A DNA stretch of 27,302 bases from an uncultured Eggerthella sp. (GCA_900553605.1 USDX01000016.1:1-27302); one strand, 5' to 3'; counted from the stretch's first letter, positions 15,361-24,460 are shown. The notes: a model not told the origin generated them from the letters alone. Made by a program: numbers and translations.

Positions 15361-15423
15361 CTGATTTCGTCAGCCCTGCCTGCGTATGGGCTTAATGGGC
15401 AGATGGTCAGGACGTACTGCCGT

Positions 15424-15484
15424 GCGGGAGTTGGGCGAAGGGCGTTTTCAGCCCGACTCCCGCTTGTGTGCTGTCATTTTTTTT
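15424..15484 (+). other. Strong hairpin with downstream T-run before the gat operon
   Basis: GCGGGAGTTGGGC (15424-15436) pairs with GCCCGACTCCCGC (15451-15463) with a single G-U, and a T8 run follows about 12 nt later (15477-15484). It may be a second terminator for the reductase or part of the gat leader. Confidence 0.4.
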
Positions 15485-15541
15485 CATTCGATGAACGTAT
15501 CCTGCGTAAACGTTTGGCTGCAACAGTTGTGCGGTGTGGTT

Positions 15542-15550
15542 TGCTATCAT
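15542..15550 (+). promoter_or_regulatory. Extended -10 promoter candidate for gatCAB
   Basis: TGCTATCAT fits an extended -10 element (TGnTATAAT) 55 bp before gatC. No good -35 is seen, which is tolerable for an extended -10 promoter. Confidence 0.4.
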
Positions 15551-15604
15551 GGGAATGTTCTAGAGTTGTGCCATTTTTGGCATGAAAAACGATGAAGGAA
15601 TACC

Positions 15605-15913
15605 ATGACTCAGCATCTCACCGAAAAGGACGTACGCGGCATTGCCACGTACGCACGCATCGGGCTGACCGATGAAGAGGTTACGGAAATGACCGTCGAC
15701 CTGAACAACATCATCGAAAGCCTGAAGCCTATCACTGAATACAACTTGGAGGGCGTAGAGCCCACCTTCCATCCCATCGGAAACCTTTCCAACGTTATGC
15801 GCGAAGACGTTGAGGGCGAAAGCTTCACTCAGGAAGTTGCCCTCGAAAACGCACCGAAGCAGCAGGATGGCAGCTTCCTTATTCCCGCAATTCTGGGTGG
15901 AGGTGACGAGTAG
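15605..15913 (+). CDS. gatC: Asp-tRNA(Asn)/Glu-tRNA(Gln) amidotransferase subunit C
   Basis: This 102-residue protein matches GatC in size and pattern: LTEKDVRGIATYARIGLTDEEV at the N-terminus, the central EYNLEGVEPTFHPIGNLSNVMRED and a C-terminal FLIPAILGGG. GatC stabilises the GatA-GatB complex that converts misacylated Glu-tRNA(Gln) or Asp-tRNA(Asn) to the amide form. It is the first gene of gatC-gatA-gatB; its stop overlaps the gatA GTG by one base (TAGTG), which implies translational coupling. The ATG follows GAAGGAA. Confidence 0.97.
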   Translation: MTQHLTEKDVRGIATYARIGLTDEEVTEMTVDLNNIIESLKPITEYNLEGVEPTFHPIGNLSNVMREDVEGESFTQEVALENAPKQQDGSFLIPAILGGGDE

Positions 15914-17406
15914 TGGCTCAAGCATTCGCAGAGCTTTCAGTAGCTCAGATCCAGGCAGGCCTTACTGCCAAAGAATTCAGCGCCAAGGAAGTTGCGGAAA
16001 GCTCTTTGGCTCGCATCGCATCTGCCGATAAGGCGGTACATGCCTTCCTCGAAACCACCGAAGAAGCGGCCTTGGCTGCAGCGGCACGTGTTGACGCTGC
16101 CATTGCTGCGGGCGATATTGCCCAGGCTGGCCCGTTGGCGGGCGTGCCCGTTGCCTTCAAAGACAACATGAACCTGGAGGGCACTCACACCACCTGCTCT
16201 TCCCGCATGCTGGAAAACTACGTTTCGCCCTATACCGCAACGTGCGTAAGCAAGATCATCGAAGCTGGTGGCATTCCGCTGGGCAAGCTCAACATGGACG
16301 AATTTGCCTTCGGCTCCTCCACGGAAACTTCGGCATTCGGCCGTACCTTCAACCCGTGGGATCTGGAGCGTGTTCCCGGCGGATCTTCCGGCGGCTCTTC
16401 TGCTGCAGTGGCTGCTGGTCTTGCAACGCTAACTCTGGGCTCCGATACGGGCGGTTCCATCCGTCAGCCTGGCAGCTTCTGCGGCACGGTCGCCGTGAAG
16501 CCGACATATGGCGTGGTTTCTCGCTACGGCGTTGTAGCCTTCGGTTCCTCCCTTGATCAGGTTGGCCCGTTTGCTCGCAACGTTCAGGACGCCGCTCTTG
16601 CCATGAACGCCCTTGCTGGCCACGATCCGCTTGATTGCACCAGCCAGCCGGTAACCACCGATTTCACGGCAAATCTTGCCGAAGGTGTTTCTGACATGCG
16701 CATCGGCGTTGTTCCTGCCTTTATGGAAGCAGAGGGCTTGGCTCCCGAGGTTCGTGCCAAAGTCGAAGAGGCGGTAGAGCATCTTCGCCAGATGGGTGCG
16801 GAAATCGTAGAGGTTGAGCTCCCCAATGCCCAGGCGGCAATGAGCGCATACTATGTGCTCGGCCCCTGCGAGGCGTTCTCCAACTTGGCTCGTTTCGATT
16901 CCGTCCGTTATGGTTACTGCGAGCCTGGTTGCAAGGATCTGGGGCATCAATATGAGGCTTCCCGCTCCGCTGGCTTCGGCCCTGAGGCGCGCCGCCGCAT
17001 CATGCTGGGCAGCTACCTGCTTTCCGCGGGCGTATACGAAAAGTACTACTACCCGGCTCAGCAGGTTCGCACCCTTATTACCCAGGACTACGTAAAGGCA
17101 TACGAAAAGGTTGATTGCATCATCGCTCCGGTTGCTCCGCGCACCGCGTTTAAGTTTGGTGAAATTGCAGACCCCACTTCGATGTACCTTTCCGATATGT
17201 TCACCATTTCCATCAACATCGCTGGCAACGGCGGCATGAGCATGCCTGTTGGCCTGGGCGCCGATTCTGGCATGCCTGTGGGCGTTCAGCTCATCAGCCC
17301 TGCTTTCAAAGACGAAAACATGCTGCGCGCTGCCGCCGCACTTGAAACGGTGTACGGCACAGCTCCCGTTGCTCCTGCATTTGCCGATGGAAAGGATGGT
17401 GAATAG
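15913..17406 (+). CDS. gatA: Asp-tRNA(Asn)/Glu-tRNA(Gln) amidotransferase subunit A
   Basis: The 497-residue amidase releases ammonia from glutamine for use by GatB. The amidase signature is complete (GGSSGGSSAAVAAG, then GSDTGGSIRQP). The Ser-cisSer-Lys triad maps to K83, S158 and S182, with the same spacing (75 and 24 residues) as K79/S154/S178 in S. aureus GatA. The GTG start overlaps the gatC stop by one base and gatB begins 2 nt after its stop, so the three genes form one tightly coupled operon. Normal length for the family. Confidence 0.98.
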   Translation: MAQAFAELSVAQIQAGLTAKEFSAKEVAESSLARIASADKAVHAFLETTEEAALAAAARVDAAIAAGDIAQAGPLAGVPVAFKDNMNLEGTHTTCSSRMLENYVSPYTATCVSKIIEAGGIPLGKLNMDEFAFGSSTETSAFGRTFNPWDLERVPGGSSGGSSAAVAAGLATLTLGSDTGGSIRQPGSFCGTVAVKPTYGVVSRYGVVAFGSSLDQVGPFARNVQDAALAMNALAGHDPLDCTSQPVTTDFTANLAEGVSDMRIGVVPAFMEAEGLAPEVRAKVEEAVEHLRQMGAEIVEVELPNAQAAMSAYYVLGPCEAFSNLARFDSVRYGYCEPGCKDLGHQYEASRSAGFGPEARRRIMLGSYLLSAGVYEKYYYPAQQVRTLITQDYVKAYEKVDCIIAPVAPRTAFKFGEIADPTSMYLSDMFTISINIAGNGGMSMPVGLGADSGMPVGVQLISPAFKDENMLRAAAALETVYGTAPVAPAFADGKDGE

Positions 17407-17408
17407 CC

Positions 17409-19001
17409 GTGAAGAAGCTCGAACAAGTACTCGAAGATTGGGAAGCGGTTATCGGCCTGGAAATCCATGCCGAGCTCACCACGCTTGAAACCAAGATGTT
17501 CTGCAGCTGCAAGCTCGAATTTGGCGCTGAGCCCAACACGCATACCTGCCCGGTATGCCTTGGCTTGCCTGGTGCTTTGCCGGTGCCGAACAAGGCGGCA
17601 ATCGAATCTATCGTGTTGGCTGGCCTGGCTACCAACTGCGACATCGAGAAGCGCTCTATGTTCTATCGCAAGAACTACATGTATCCCGATATGGCGAAGA
17701 ACTTCCAGACCACGCAGGGCCCCGTTGCCTTCTGCATGCGCGGTCATTTGGACTTGGACGTTGATGGCGCTGCTGCCAAAGAACGCATCGATCTGGGCGA
17801 TTTGAAGCCAGGCGAGCAGGGCGCTGAAGGCACCACTGCTGCAAACGTTACTCGCACCGAAGATGGCTACGTTGCCCATGTGGGCATTGAGCGCATCCAT
17901 ATGGAAGAGGACGCGGGCAAGATGATCCACATCGGCGGCGGCGAAGGTCGTATTGCCGGTGCCACCCATTCGCTGGTTGATTACAACCGTGCAGGTACGC
18001 CTCTTATCGAGTTAGTAACCAAGCCCGACCTTCGCACGCCCGAAGAGGCTCGTCTGTTCATGCAGAAGCTTCGCCAGATTTATCTGGCCATCGGTATTTC
18101 CGACTGCTCGATGGAGGAAGGCTCGCTGCGTTGCGACGGCAATGTTTCCCTGCGTCGCCGTGGTTCTACCGAGCTGGGCACCAAGACCGAGCTCAAGAAC
18201 ATGAACTCCTTCAAGAACCTTCACGATGGCTTGGCTTACGAGATCTGCCGTCAGGCTGAGGTTCTGGAAGAGGGCGGCATCATTTACCAGGAAACCCGCC
18301 ATTGGGACCCCAGCGCCAAACGCACCATCGTTATGCGCGTGAAGGAAACGGCAGACGACTATCGCCTGTTCCCTGAGCCCGACTTGGCTCCCTACGACTT
18401 GTCCGATGAATTCATCGAGGGCGTTCGCGCTAAGTTGCCCGAGCTTCCCGACGAAAAGGCAAAGCGCTTCGAATCGGAGTTCGGTCTTTCCGCTTACGAC
18501 GCTCGCCACTTGGTGGAGCATCGCAGCACTTCGAATTTCTTCGAGGCCTGCATGGCTGAAGCGGCGGATGATTCGAGCAAGCTGGCCAAGCCTCTGGCGA
18601 ACCTCATCATCAACGATGTTGCCGCTTATGCGAATGCCAACGGTGTTTCTGACATGGCTCAAACCGCCCTTTCGCCTGCACGTGCAGTGGAATTGGTTAA
18701 GCTCCTCGCCGAAGACACCATTTCTTCCAAGCAGGCAAAGGAAGTGTTTGCCATCGTGCTCGAAGACGACAAGGATCCTTCCGTCATCATCGAAGAGCGT
18801 GGTATGAAGCAGGTATCCGATACGGGTGCTATTGAGGCTGTTGTCGATGGCGTGCTCGCTGCTTTCCCTGACAAGGTTGAACAGTATAAGGCAGGAAAAA
18901 CGGGCCTGCTGGGCTTCTTTGTCGGCCAATGTATGAAGCAGATGAAAGGCCAGGGCAACCCGAAGGTTATCAACCAGCTGCTTGCTCAGAAACTTTCGTA
19001 G
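17409..19001 (+). CDS. gatB: Asp-tRNA(Asn)/Glu-tRNA(Gln) amidotransferase subunit B
   Basis: The 530-residue subunit binds the misacylated tRNA, phosphorylates the side-chain carboxylate and transfers ammonia. The N-terminal catalytic part has EAVIGLEIHAELTT, the zinc-type cysteines CSCKLEFG...CPVCLGLPG, and YRKNYMYPDMAKNFQ. VDYNRAGTPLIELVT and DGNVSLRR follow, then the C-terminal helical and YqeY-like tail domains. It is a little longer than the usual 475-500 residues. The GTG start is 2 nt after the gatA stop. Its presence suggests this organism makes Gln-tRNA and/or Asn-tRNA indirectly. Confidence 0.98.
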   Translation: MKKLEQVLEDWEAVIGLEIHAELTTLETKMFCSCKLEFGAEPNTHTCPVCLGLPGALPVPNKAAIESIVLAGLATNCDIEKRSMFYRKNYMYPDMAKNFQTTQGPVAFCMRGHLDLDVDGAAAKERIDLGDLKPGEQGAEGTTAANVTRTEDGYVAHVGIERIHMEEDAGKMIHIGGGEGRIAGATHSLVDYNRAGTPLIELVTKPDLRTPEEARLFMQKLRQIYLAIGISDCSMEEGSLRCDGNVSLRRRGSTELGTKTELKNMNSFKNLHDGLAYEICRQAEVLEEGGIIYQETRHWDPSAKRTIVMRVKETADDYRLFPEPDLAPYDLSDEFIEGVRAKLPELPDEKAKRFESEFGLSAYDARHLVEHRSTSNFFEACMAEAADDSSKLAKPLANLIINDVAAYANANGVSDMAQTALSPARAVELVKLLAEDTISSKQAKEVFAIVLEDDKDPSVIIEERGMKQVSDTGAIEAVVDGVLAAFPDKVEQYKAGKTGLLGFFVGQCMKQMKGQGNPKVINQLLAQKLS

Positions 19002-19048
19002 CCAAGCTCTATAAATGCGATGCGTTGTCTAAACGAGCGCATCGTTTC

Positions 19049-19078
19049 AAGCGCCCGGCCCGTTTGGGTCGGGCGCTT
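19049..19078 (+). terminator. GC-rich hairpin after gatB
   Basis: AAGCGCCCG (19049-19057) pairs with CGGGCGCTT (19070-19078), and the stem continues inward to a GTTT loop with one G-U pair. No T-run follows, so this is an atypical terminator or a stabilising 3' structure. Confidence 0.5.
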
Positions 19079-19105
19079 GGCGCTTAAACAGGAAAGCTGT
19101 GTTGC

Positions 19106-19235
19106 TGCATCATTTTTTCGATTAGGGATTTCAGGAAGCTCGATTTTGGTCAAAATCGAGGACAATTTGCCCTTCCAGCGGGGTTTTACCGAGGTTTGGG
19201 TCTGCTCGGCAGTCCCTAATCGAAAAAATGATGCA
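19106..19235. mobile_element. MITE-like element with perfect 23-bp terminal inverted repeats
   Basis: Positions 19106-19128 and 19213-19235 are perfect reverse complements over 23 bp (arm begins TGCATCATTTTTTCGATTAG). Inside lies a perfect 10-bp hairpin, CTCGATTTTG (19139-19148) against CAAAATCGAG (19151-19160). The 130-bp unit has no coding sequence and no clear target-site duplication. The size and ends fit a miniature inverted-repeat element, but a large regulatory palindrome cannot be excluded. It ends 35 bp before the recQ start. Confidence 0.45.
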
Positions 19236-19269
19236 AAAAAGTTCTAATTATTGTTTTGGAGGATGTTCG

Positions 19270-21168
19270 GTGACCGAAGAATCGAGCGAGGGAGCAATGG
19301 ATGCTGCCCGTGCGGCGCTGAAAGAGCATTTCGGCTATGATGGCTTTCGCCCTGGTCAGGAAACGCTGGTGGAAGCCGTGCTTTCCGGGCGTGATTGCCT
19401 GGGCGTGATGCCGACGGGTGCGGGCAAGTCGATTTGCTACCAAATACCAGGTGTGGTGTTGCCGGGCTTGACCCTGGTAGTGTCTCCTTTGGTTTCCCTT
19501 ATGGGCGACCAGGTACGTGCCTTGCTTGACGCTGGTGTGCGTGGCTCGTATTTGAACTCTACGCTCACCCCTGGTCAGCAAGGTACCGTGATGCGCCGTG
19601 CGTTGGCGGGTACCTATGACATCATGTATGTAGCTCCCGAACGGTTGGCCGATCCTCGATTCATCGAATTTGCCTCTCAGGCAAACATTCCCCTCATCGC
19701 TATCGATGAAGCCCATTGCGTTTCGCAGTGGGGGCAGGATTTTCGCCCTGCCTACCTGGGAATAGGCGAATTTATCGACGCCCTGCCAAAGCGCCCCATT
19801 GTTGCGGCGCTTACGGCAACAGCAACGGAGAAGGTTCGCGAAGACATCGTTTCGCTGTTGGGTTTGCGCAATCCCGCTACCGTGGTTACCGGGTTTGATC
19901 GCCCCAACCTTCACTTTGCCGTTGAACAGCTTCCCTCAAAGCGCAAACTAGCGCGTATCGTTGCGTACGCTTTGAATCATCCGCAAGACTCGGGCATTGT
20001 GTATTGCTCCACACGCAAAGACGTCGAAAAGGTACATGAGACATTGGTGGAAGCTGGCGTGAAGGCGGTTCGCTACCATGCGGGCCTTTCGGTTCAGGAG
20101 CGCACCGATTCGCAACAGGCGTTTGTGCTGGATGACGCTCCCATCATGGTGGCCACCAATGCATTTGGCATGGGCATCGACAAATCGAATGTGCGCTACG
20201 TTATCCACCACAATATGCCTGGTTCGTTGGAGGCGTACTACCAGGAAGCGGGTCGTGCTGGTCGCGACGGCGAGTCGTCGGAGTGTTTGCTGCTGTGGAA
20301 CGACGGCGATATCGGCACGTGCCGATTCTTTATCGAGCAAGAAGTGGAAAATGAGGCCCTTACGTCTGAAGAGCGCGAATTGGTGCGTGCTTCGCAGCGC
20401 CGCTTGCTGGCTGCCATGACAGGCTACTGTCTTACTACGCGCTGTTTGCGCGGTCATATCCTGGAATATTTCGGGGACGAATCCGCTGCGGAGTGTGGCA
20501 ATTGCTCCAATTGCGAGGGGTCGTATCAAGCGCTGGATGTAACCTTGCAGGCTCGCGCCGTCATGCGCTGCGTTCAGGAATTACGCGGTCGTTTCGGTAA
20601 ATCCGTGGTGGCTGATGTGTTGCATGGCTCCAGGAGCCAGCGCATTTTCGAGTTTGGCCTGGAAAGCTCGCGCACTTATGGCACCTTGCCCGATGACTCG
20701 GCAGCAAGAATCAAGGAAATCATTGAAATCCTGGCAAGCGAAGGTTACCTGCAGATAGGGGAGGGGCGCTATCCTCTGGTTGGCTTGGGCGTTCGTGCCC
20801 GCGAAGCGGCGGTGCCTGAATTCTCGCTTGCCATGAAGCGTCCACCTGAGCGCATAACGCGTTTGAAAGGGGCTGAAGGGGCAAGTGCCGCCTTCGGTGC
20901 GGCTGGCTCCGATGCGCCGAAAAAGGCGAAGGCTGCAGAAGGCCTTGATCCGATGGATGCTGAATTGTTCGAGCGTCTGCGCGCTTTGCGCAAGCGCATA
21001 GCAACCGAAGCCACCGTGCCTCCCTATGTGGTGTTCTCGGATGCGGCTTTGCGCGCCATGTGCCTTGCTCGCCCGAAGGACGAAGCCCAATTCCTGGATG
21101 TTCAGGGCGTTGGGCAGAAAAAGCTCGAGCGATACGGCGAAGAGTTCTTGCGCGAAATCAACGCCTAG
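19270..21168 (+). CDS. recQ: ATP-dependent DNA helicase RecQ
   Basis: This 632-residue protein has all RecQ domains. The helicase core carries MPTGAGKS (lysine at about 53), DEAH (146-149) and the aromatic-rich loop SQWGQDFRPAY. The RQC zinc site is C392-x16-C409-x2-C412-x2-C415, the exact E. coli spacing. The C-terminal HRDC domain (FERLRALRKRIA...FLDVQGVGQKKLERYG) is complete. RecQ unwinds DNA at stalled forks and in recombination. I chose the GTG at 19270 because GGAGG lies 7 nt before it; the upstream in-frame ATGs at 19228/19231 fall inside the inverted-repeat element and lack a site. The low-complexity joint before HRDC (SAAFGAAGSDAPKKAKAAEG) is probably a flexible linker. Confidence 0.96.
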   Translation: MTEESSEGAMDAARAALKEHFGYDGFRPGQETLVEAVLSGRDCLGVMPTGAGKSICYQIPGVVLPGLTLVVSPLVSLMGDQVRALLDAGVRGSYLNSTLTPGQQGTVMRRALAGTYDIMYVAPERLADPRFIEFASQANIPLIAIDEAHCVSQWGQDFRPAYLGIGEFIDALPKRPIVAALTATATEKVREDIVSLLGLRNPATVVTGFDRPNLHFAVEQLPSKRKLARIVAYALNHPQDSGIVYCSTRKDVEKVHETLVEAGVKAVRYHAGLSVQERTDSQQAFVLDDAPIMVATNAFGMGIDKSNVRYVIHHNMPGSLEAYYQEAGRAGRDGESSECLLLWNDGDIGTCRFFIEQEVENEALTSEERELVRASQRRLLAAMTGYCLTTRCLRGHILEYFGDESAAECGNCSNCEGSYQALDVTLQARAVMRCVQELRGRFGKSVVADVLHGSRSQRIFEFGLESSRTYGTLPDDSAARIKEIIEILASEGYLQIGEGRYPLVGLGVRAREAAVPEFSLAMKRPPERITRLKGAEGASAAFGAAGSDAPKKAKAAEGLDPMDAELFERLRALRKRIATEATVPPYVVFSDAALRAMCLARPKDEAQFLDVQGVGQKKLERYGEEFLREINA

Positions 21169-21292
21169 TGAGGGGGCTGCTGGTGGTCGACCGTTTATCC
21201 CCGACTGCGAAGGACCGCATGCCGTTGGCTTGCCCGCGGATGCGAATGGGAGAGGTTGACACCCTGTTCTAGTTACAAAACGCGTATCATTG

Positions 21293-21327
21293 AACGGTTA
21301 TGTCTTTTGGCATAACCGTTTTCGTTT
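21293..21327 (+). terminator. Hairpin terminator between recQ and the first symporter
   Basis: AACGGTTATG (21293-21302) pairs perfectly with CATAACCGTT (21311-21320), followed by TTCGTTT. It is 124 bp after recQ and 30 bp before the symporter start, so it could act as a terminator or as an attenuator in the symporter leader. Confidence 0.6.
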
Positions 21328-21348
21328 ACGACAAGAAAGGCAGCTTGC

Positions 21349-22779
21349 ATGGCCAGCCAGAACACTACCGACAACACGGGCTCTTCCGTAGACGGGCAAG
21401 GGCGCGAAGGTTTCTCTAGCCGTTTGGGCTTTCTGCTTATCAGCGCAGGCTGCGCTATCGGTCTGGGCAACATCTGGCGCTTCCCCTACATCACTGGACA
21501 ATACGGCGGTGCCGCGTTCGTTCTGATGATCCTGCTCTTCCTGGTGGTGCTCGGCGTCCCGCTGCTGGTGATGGAGTTTTCTGTAGGGCGCGCAAGCCAT
21601 CGCTCGACGGCGCGAAGCTTCAATGCCCTGGAGCCGCGTGGCTCAAAGTGGCATTGGTTCAAGTGGTTTACCCTTGTTGGTAACTACGTCCTGATGATGT
21701 TTTACACCAGCGTTTGCGGTTGGATGGTTGCCTACCTGTTCAAAACCGGCATAGGAACCTTTGACGGAACGCATGATATTCCCACTGTTTTTTCTTCCAT
21801 GATCGGCGACCCGATTGAAATGGCGGGATGGATGCTGCTGGTAACGCTGGTTGGTTTTGCGATCTGCGCAGCTGGCGTGCAGAAGGGTGTAGAGCGCATC
21901 ACCAAGGTGATGATGGCCGCCCTGTTTGTTTTGATGGCTGTCCTTTGCGTTCATTCGTGTCTTCTTGAAGGTGGCCAGGAGGGTTTGGAATTCTACCTGC
22001 TGCCCAACTTCGACAACCTCTTCAATAATCCAAACGCCAGTTTCGCGGAAATCCTGTATGCCGCAATGAGCCAGGCGTTCTTCATGCTTTCTGTTGGCAT
22101 TGGTGGCATGTCCATCTTCGGTAGCTATATCGGACGTGACAACAAGCTTACGGGCGAAGCGGTGCGCATTGCGGGTATGGATACCTTGGTCGCCATCATG
22201 GCGGGTCTTATCATCTTCCCCGCATGCTTCGCTTATGGCGTTGCGCCTGATGCTGGCCCCGACCTGGTGTTTCTTACCTTGCCTGCTGTGTTTGAGCAAA
22301 TGCCGCTCGGCCAGCTGTGGGGAACGATATTCTTCCTGTGCATGGCCTTCGCGGCGCTTTCAACCGTTATCGCGGTGTTCGAGAATATCCTGCGTTTTTC
22401 GATGGATCAGTGGGATGTCACGCGCAAGCGAGCAGTCGCCATCAACGGGCCTTTGCTGGCATTGCTTTCCCTGCCGTGCGTCCTGGGCTTTTCCGTGTGG
22501 TCGGGCATGCAGATTCCCGGCATCGGCGATATCCAGTCGTTGGAAGACTTCTTGGTTTCCAACAACTTCCTGGTGTTGGGCGCTTTGGTATTCGCCCTGT
22601 TCTGCACCCGCCGTTCTGGCTGGGGCTGGAAGAACTTCCTTGCTGAGGCCAACGAAGGTGAGGGCATGGCGTATCCGAAATTCCTGTACGTTTGGACTCG
22701 TTACGGTGTGCCGCTGCTGATCATCATTATTTTCGTAGCGGGATGGGTGCCCAAAATCACTTTCTGGCTGAATATGTAG
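21349..22779 (+). CDS. Neurotransmitter:sodium symporter (NSS/SNF) family transporter, copy 1
   Basis: The 476-residue membrane protein belongs to the LeuT/MhsT-type NSS family of sodium-coupled amino-acid importers. TM1 carries SAGCAIGLGNIWRFPYI, the unwound segment that forms the sodium and substrate sites, and GVPLLVMEFSVGR follows TM2. QKGVERITKVMMAALFVLM and SQAFFMLSVGIGGMSIFGSYI mark TM5-TM6. The C-terminus ends soon after the last helix, as in bacterial members with 11-12 helices. The substrate is probably a hydrophobic or aromatic amino acid, but it is not determined by sequence alone. A close paralogue follows 111 bp downstream. ATG start behind AAGAAAGG. Confidence 0.93.
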   Translation: MASQNTTDNTGSSVDGQGREGFSSRLGFLLISAGCAIGLGNIWRFPYITGQYGGAAFVLMILLFLVVLGVPLLVMEFSVGRASHRSTARSFNALEPRGSKWHWFKWFTLVGNYVLMMFYTSVCGWMVAYLFKTGIGTFDGTHDIPTVFSSMIGDPIEMAGWMLLVTLVGFAICAAGVQKGVERITKVMMAALFVLMAVLCVHSCLLEGGQEGLEFYLLPNFDNLFNNPNASFAEILYAAMSQAFFMLSVGIGGMSIFGSYIGRDNKLTGEAVRIAGMDTLVAIMAGLIIFPACFAYGVAPDAGPDLVFLTLPAVFEQMPLGQLWGTIFFLCMAFAALSTVIAVFENILRFSMDQWDVTRKRAVAINGPLLALLSLPCVLGFSVWSGMQIPGIGDIQSLEDFLVSNNFLVLGALVFALFCTRRSGWGWKNFLAEANEGEGMAYPKFLYVWTRYGVPLLIIIIFVAGWVPKITFWLNM

Positions 22780-22890
22780 CGAGCCGTTCGGCTTTTGCCC
22801 GTCGAGACTATTCGGCGGTTTGAACTCTTGCCTTGGAGTTCAAGAGCGTATACTTCGAACATTGCAACTCAAAGCAGAGGAGAAACCGCT

Positions 22891-24300
22891 GTGGCAGATA
22901 AAGAAATCGTAGACGAAGGGCGTGAGAAGTTCTCAAGCCGTCTTGGGTTCATTCTTATCAGCGCTGGTTGCGCTATCGGCTTGGGCAACATCTGGCGCTT
23001 CCCCTACATCACGGGTGAATACGGCGGTGCGGCATTCGTTCTTCTCATCCTGTTTTTCCTGGTGGTGCTTGGCGTGCCGCTGCTGGTGATGGAGTTTGCC
23101 ATGGGACGCGCCAGCTACCGTTCCCTAGCGCGTAGCTACGAGGCTCTGGAGCCGCAGGGCTCGAAGTGGCATCGCTTCAAGTGGCTTGGTTTGGTTGGCT
23201 GCTATCTGCTCATGATGTTCTACACCGTGGTGTGTGGCTGGACCATTGCCTACTTTGTGAAGGCGGCAATGGGTACGTTCGACGGCACGGAAGATGTCAC
23301 GATGGTATTCGGATCGATGCTCGGTAACCCCATGGAGCTTACGGGCTGGATGCTTTTGGTTGCCGTTATTGGTTTTGGCGTGTGCACCATGGGCGTGCAG
23401 AAGGGTGTCGAGCGTATTACCAAGGTGATGATGGCGGCGCTGTTCGTCATTATGGCTCTTCTGTGCGTGCACTCCCTTACGCTGGAGGGTGGCCAGGCTG
23501 GATTGGAGTTCTACCTGCTGCCCAACTTCGACAACCTTTTCAACAATCCCAACGCCAGCTTCCCCCAGATTGTCTATGCTGCTATGAGCCAGGCCATGTT
23601 CATGCTCTCGATCGGCGTTGGCTCCATGTCTATTTTCGGCAGCTACGTGACGCGCGATAGGAAGCTCACGGGCGAAGCGGTGAACGTTGCCCTGCTTGAT
23701 GCCTTGGTTGCCATCATGGCAGGCCTTATCATCTTCCCAGCTTGCTTCGCTTACGGCATCAGCCCTGATGCTGGCCCTGGTTTGGTGTTTCTCACATTGC
23801 CTACGGTATTCGAGCAGATGCCTTTGGGCCATTTGTGGTGCACGCTGTTCTTCCTCTTTGTTGCAGCTGCGGCGCTCTCTTCAGTCATTGCCGTGTTTGA
23901 GGCGATTCTTCGCTTCACCATGGATCAGTGGGATATTTCCCGCAAGCGTGCCGTGGCAATCAATGCGCCTATTTTGGCGCTGCTTTCCCTGCCGTGCGTA
24001 TTTGGCTACAACATCTGGTCGGATTTCCTGGTGCCGGGCATCGGCGATGTGCAGTCGTTGGAAGACTTTATCCTTTCCAACAACATCCTGCCCATTGGTT
24101 GTTTACTGTTCGTGCTGTTCTGTACCACCAAGCGCGGCTGGGGTTGGGATAAATTCATGGCAGAAGCTGATCGCGGCGAGGGTATTGCATTCCCGAAGTG
24201 GACACGCTTATGGGTTAAGTATGGTGTGCCTGCGCTGATCCTCATCGTGTTTTTCACGGGTTGGGCGCCCACTATGCAAACTTGGCTCGGCTTGGCGTAG
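22891..24300 (+). CDS. Neurotransmitter:sodium symporter (NSS/SNF) family transporter, copy 2
   Basis: The 469-residue paralogue of the preceding symporter shares whole blocks with it, such as RLGF.LISAGCAIGLGNIWRFPYITG, GVQKGVERITKVMMAALFV and LEFYLLPNFDNLFNNPNASF. By eye well over half of the residues are identical, so the pair arose by tandem duplication. Differences concentrate in the N-terminus, the extracellular loop after TM3 and the last third, and may change substrate range. I chose the GTG at 22891 because AGAGGAGA lies 8 nt before it and the protein then aligns with copy 1; a longer in-frame start at 22795 has no site and no conservation. Two terminator hairpins follow. Confidence 0.93.
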   Translation: MADKEIVDEGREKFSSRLGFILISAGCAIGLGNIWRFPYITGEYGGAAFVLLILFFLVVLGVPLLVMEFAMGRASYRSLARSYEALEPQGSKWHRFKWLGLVGCYLLMMFYTVVCGWTIAYFVKAAMGTFDGTEDVTMVFGSMLGNPMELTGWMLLVAVIGFGVCTMGVQKGVERITKVMMAALFVIMALLCVHSLTLEGGQAGLEFYLLPNFDNLFNNPNASFPQIVYAAMSQAMFMLSIGVGSMSIFGSYVTRDRKLTGEAVNVALLDALVAIMAGLIIFPACFAYGISPDAGPGLVFLTLPTVFEQMPLGHLWCTLFFLFVAAAALSSVIAVFEAILRFTMDQWDISRKRAVAINAPILALLSLPCVFGYNIWSDFLVPGIGDVQSLEDFILSNNILPIGCLLFVLFCTTKRGWGWDKFMAEADRGEGIAFPKWTRLWVKYGVPALILIVFFTGWAPTMQTWLGLA

Positions 24301-24325
24301 CTGAACTCTTCGCGCAATTAAGTCG

Positions 24326-24352
24326 GGCTCGGCATCATTGTGCCGAGCCTTT
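24326..24352 (+). terminator. Hairpin terminator after the second symporter
   Basis: GGCTCGGCA (24326-24334) pairs perfectly with TGCCGAGCC (24341-24349), followed by TTT. Confidence 0.7.
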
Positions 24353-24358
24353 GGTGTA

Positions 24359-24398
24359 GGACCCGGAATGGTAGCTCGTTCCGGGTCCGTTTGCATTT
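24359..24398 (+). terminator. Second hairpin downstream of the symporters
   Basis: GGACCCGGAA (24359-24368) pairs perfectly with TTCCGGGTCC (24379-24388), followed by GTTTGCATTT. It backs up the terminator just before it. Confidence 0.6.
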
Positions 24399-24460
24399 GG
24401 CTTGCTTTCGTTCGGGCTGCTCAATAATGGCTGATTTCCCCATAACCCTCATTGGAGCCT

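Noticed and set aside
19228..19269. Upstream ATG start for recQ
   Set aside because: It lies in the arm of the inverted repeat, lacks a ribosome-binding site and adds non-conserved residues; GTG 19270 has GGAGG 7 nt before it.
22795..22890. Longer N-terminus for the second symporter
   Set aside because: No ribosome-binding site and no match to copy 1; GTG 22891 has AGAGGAGA and aligns with the paralogue.
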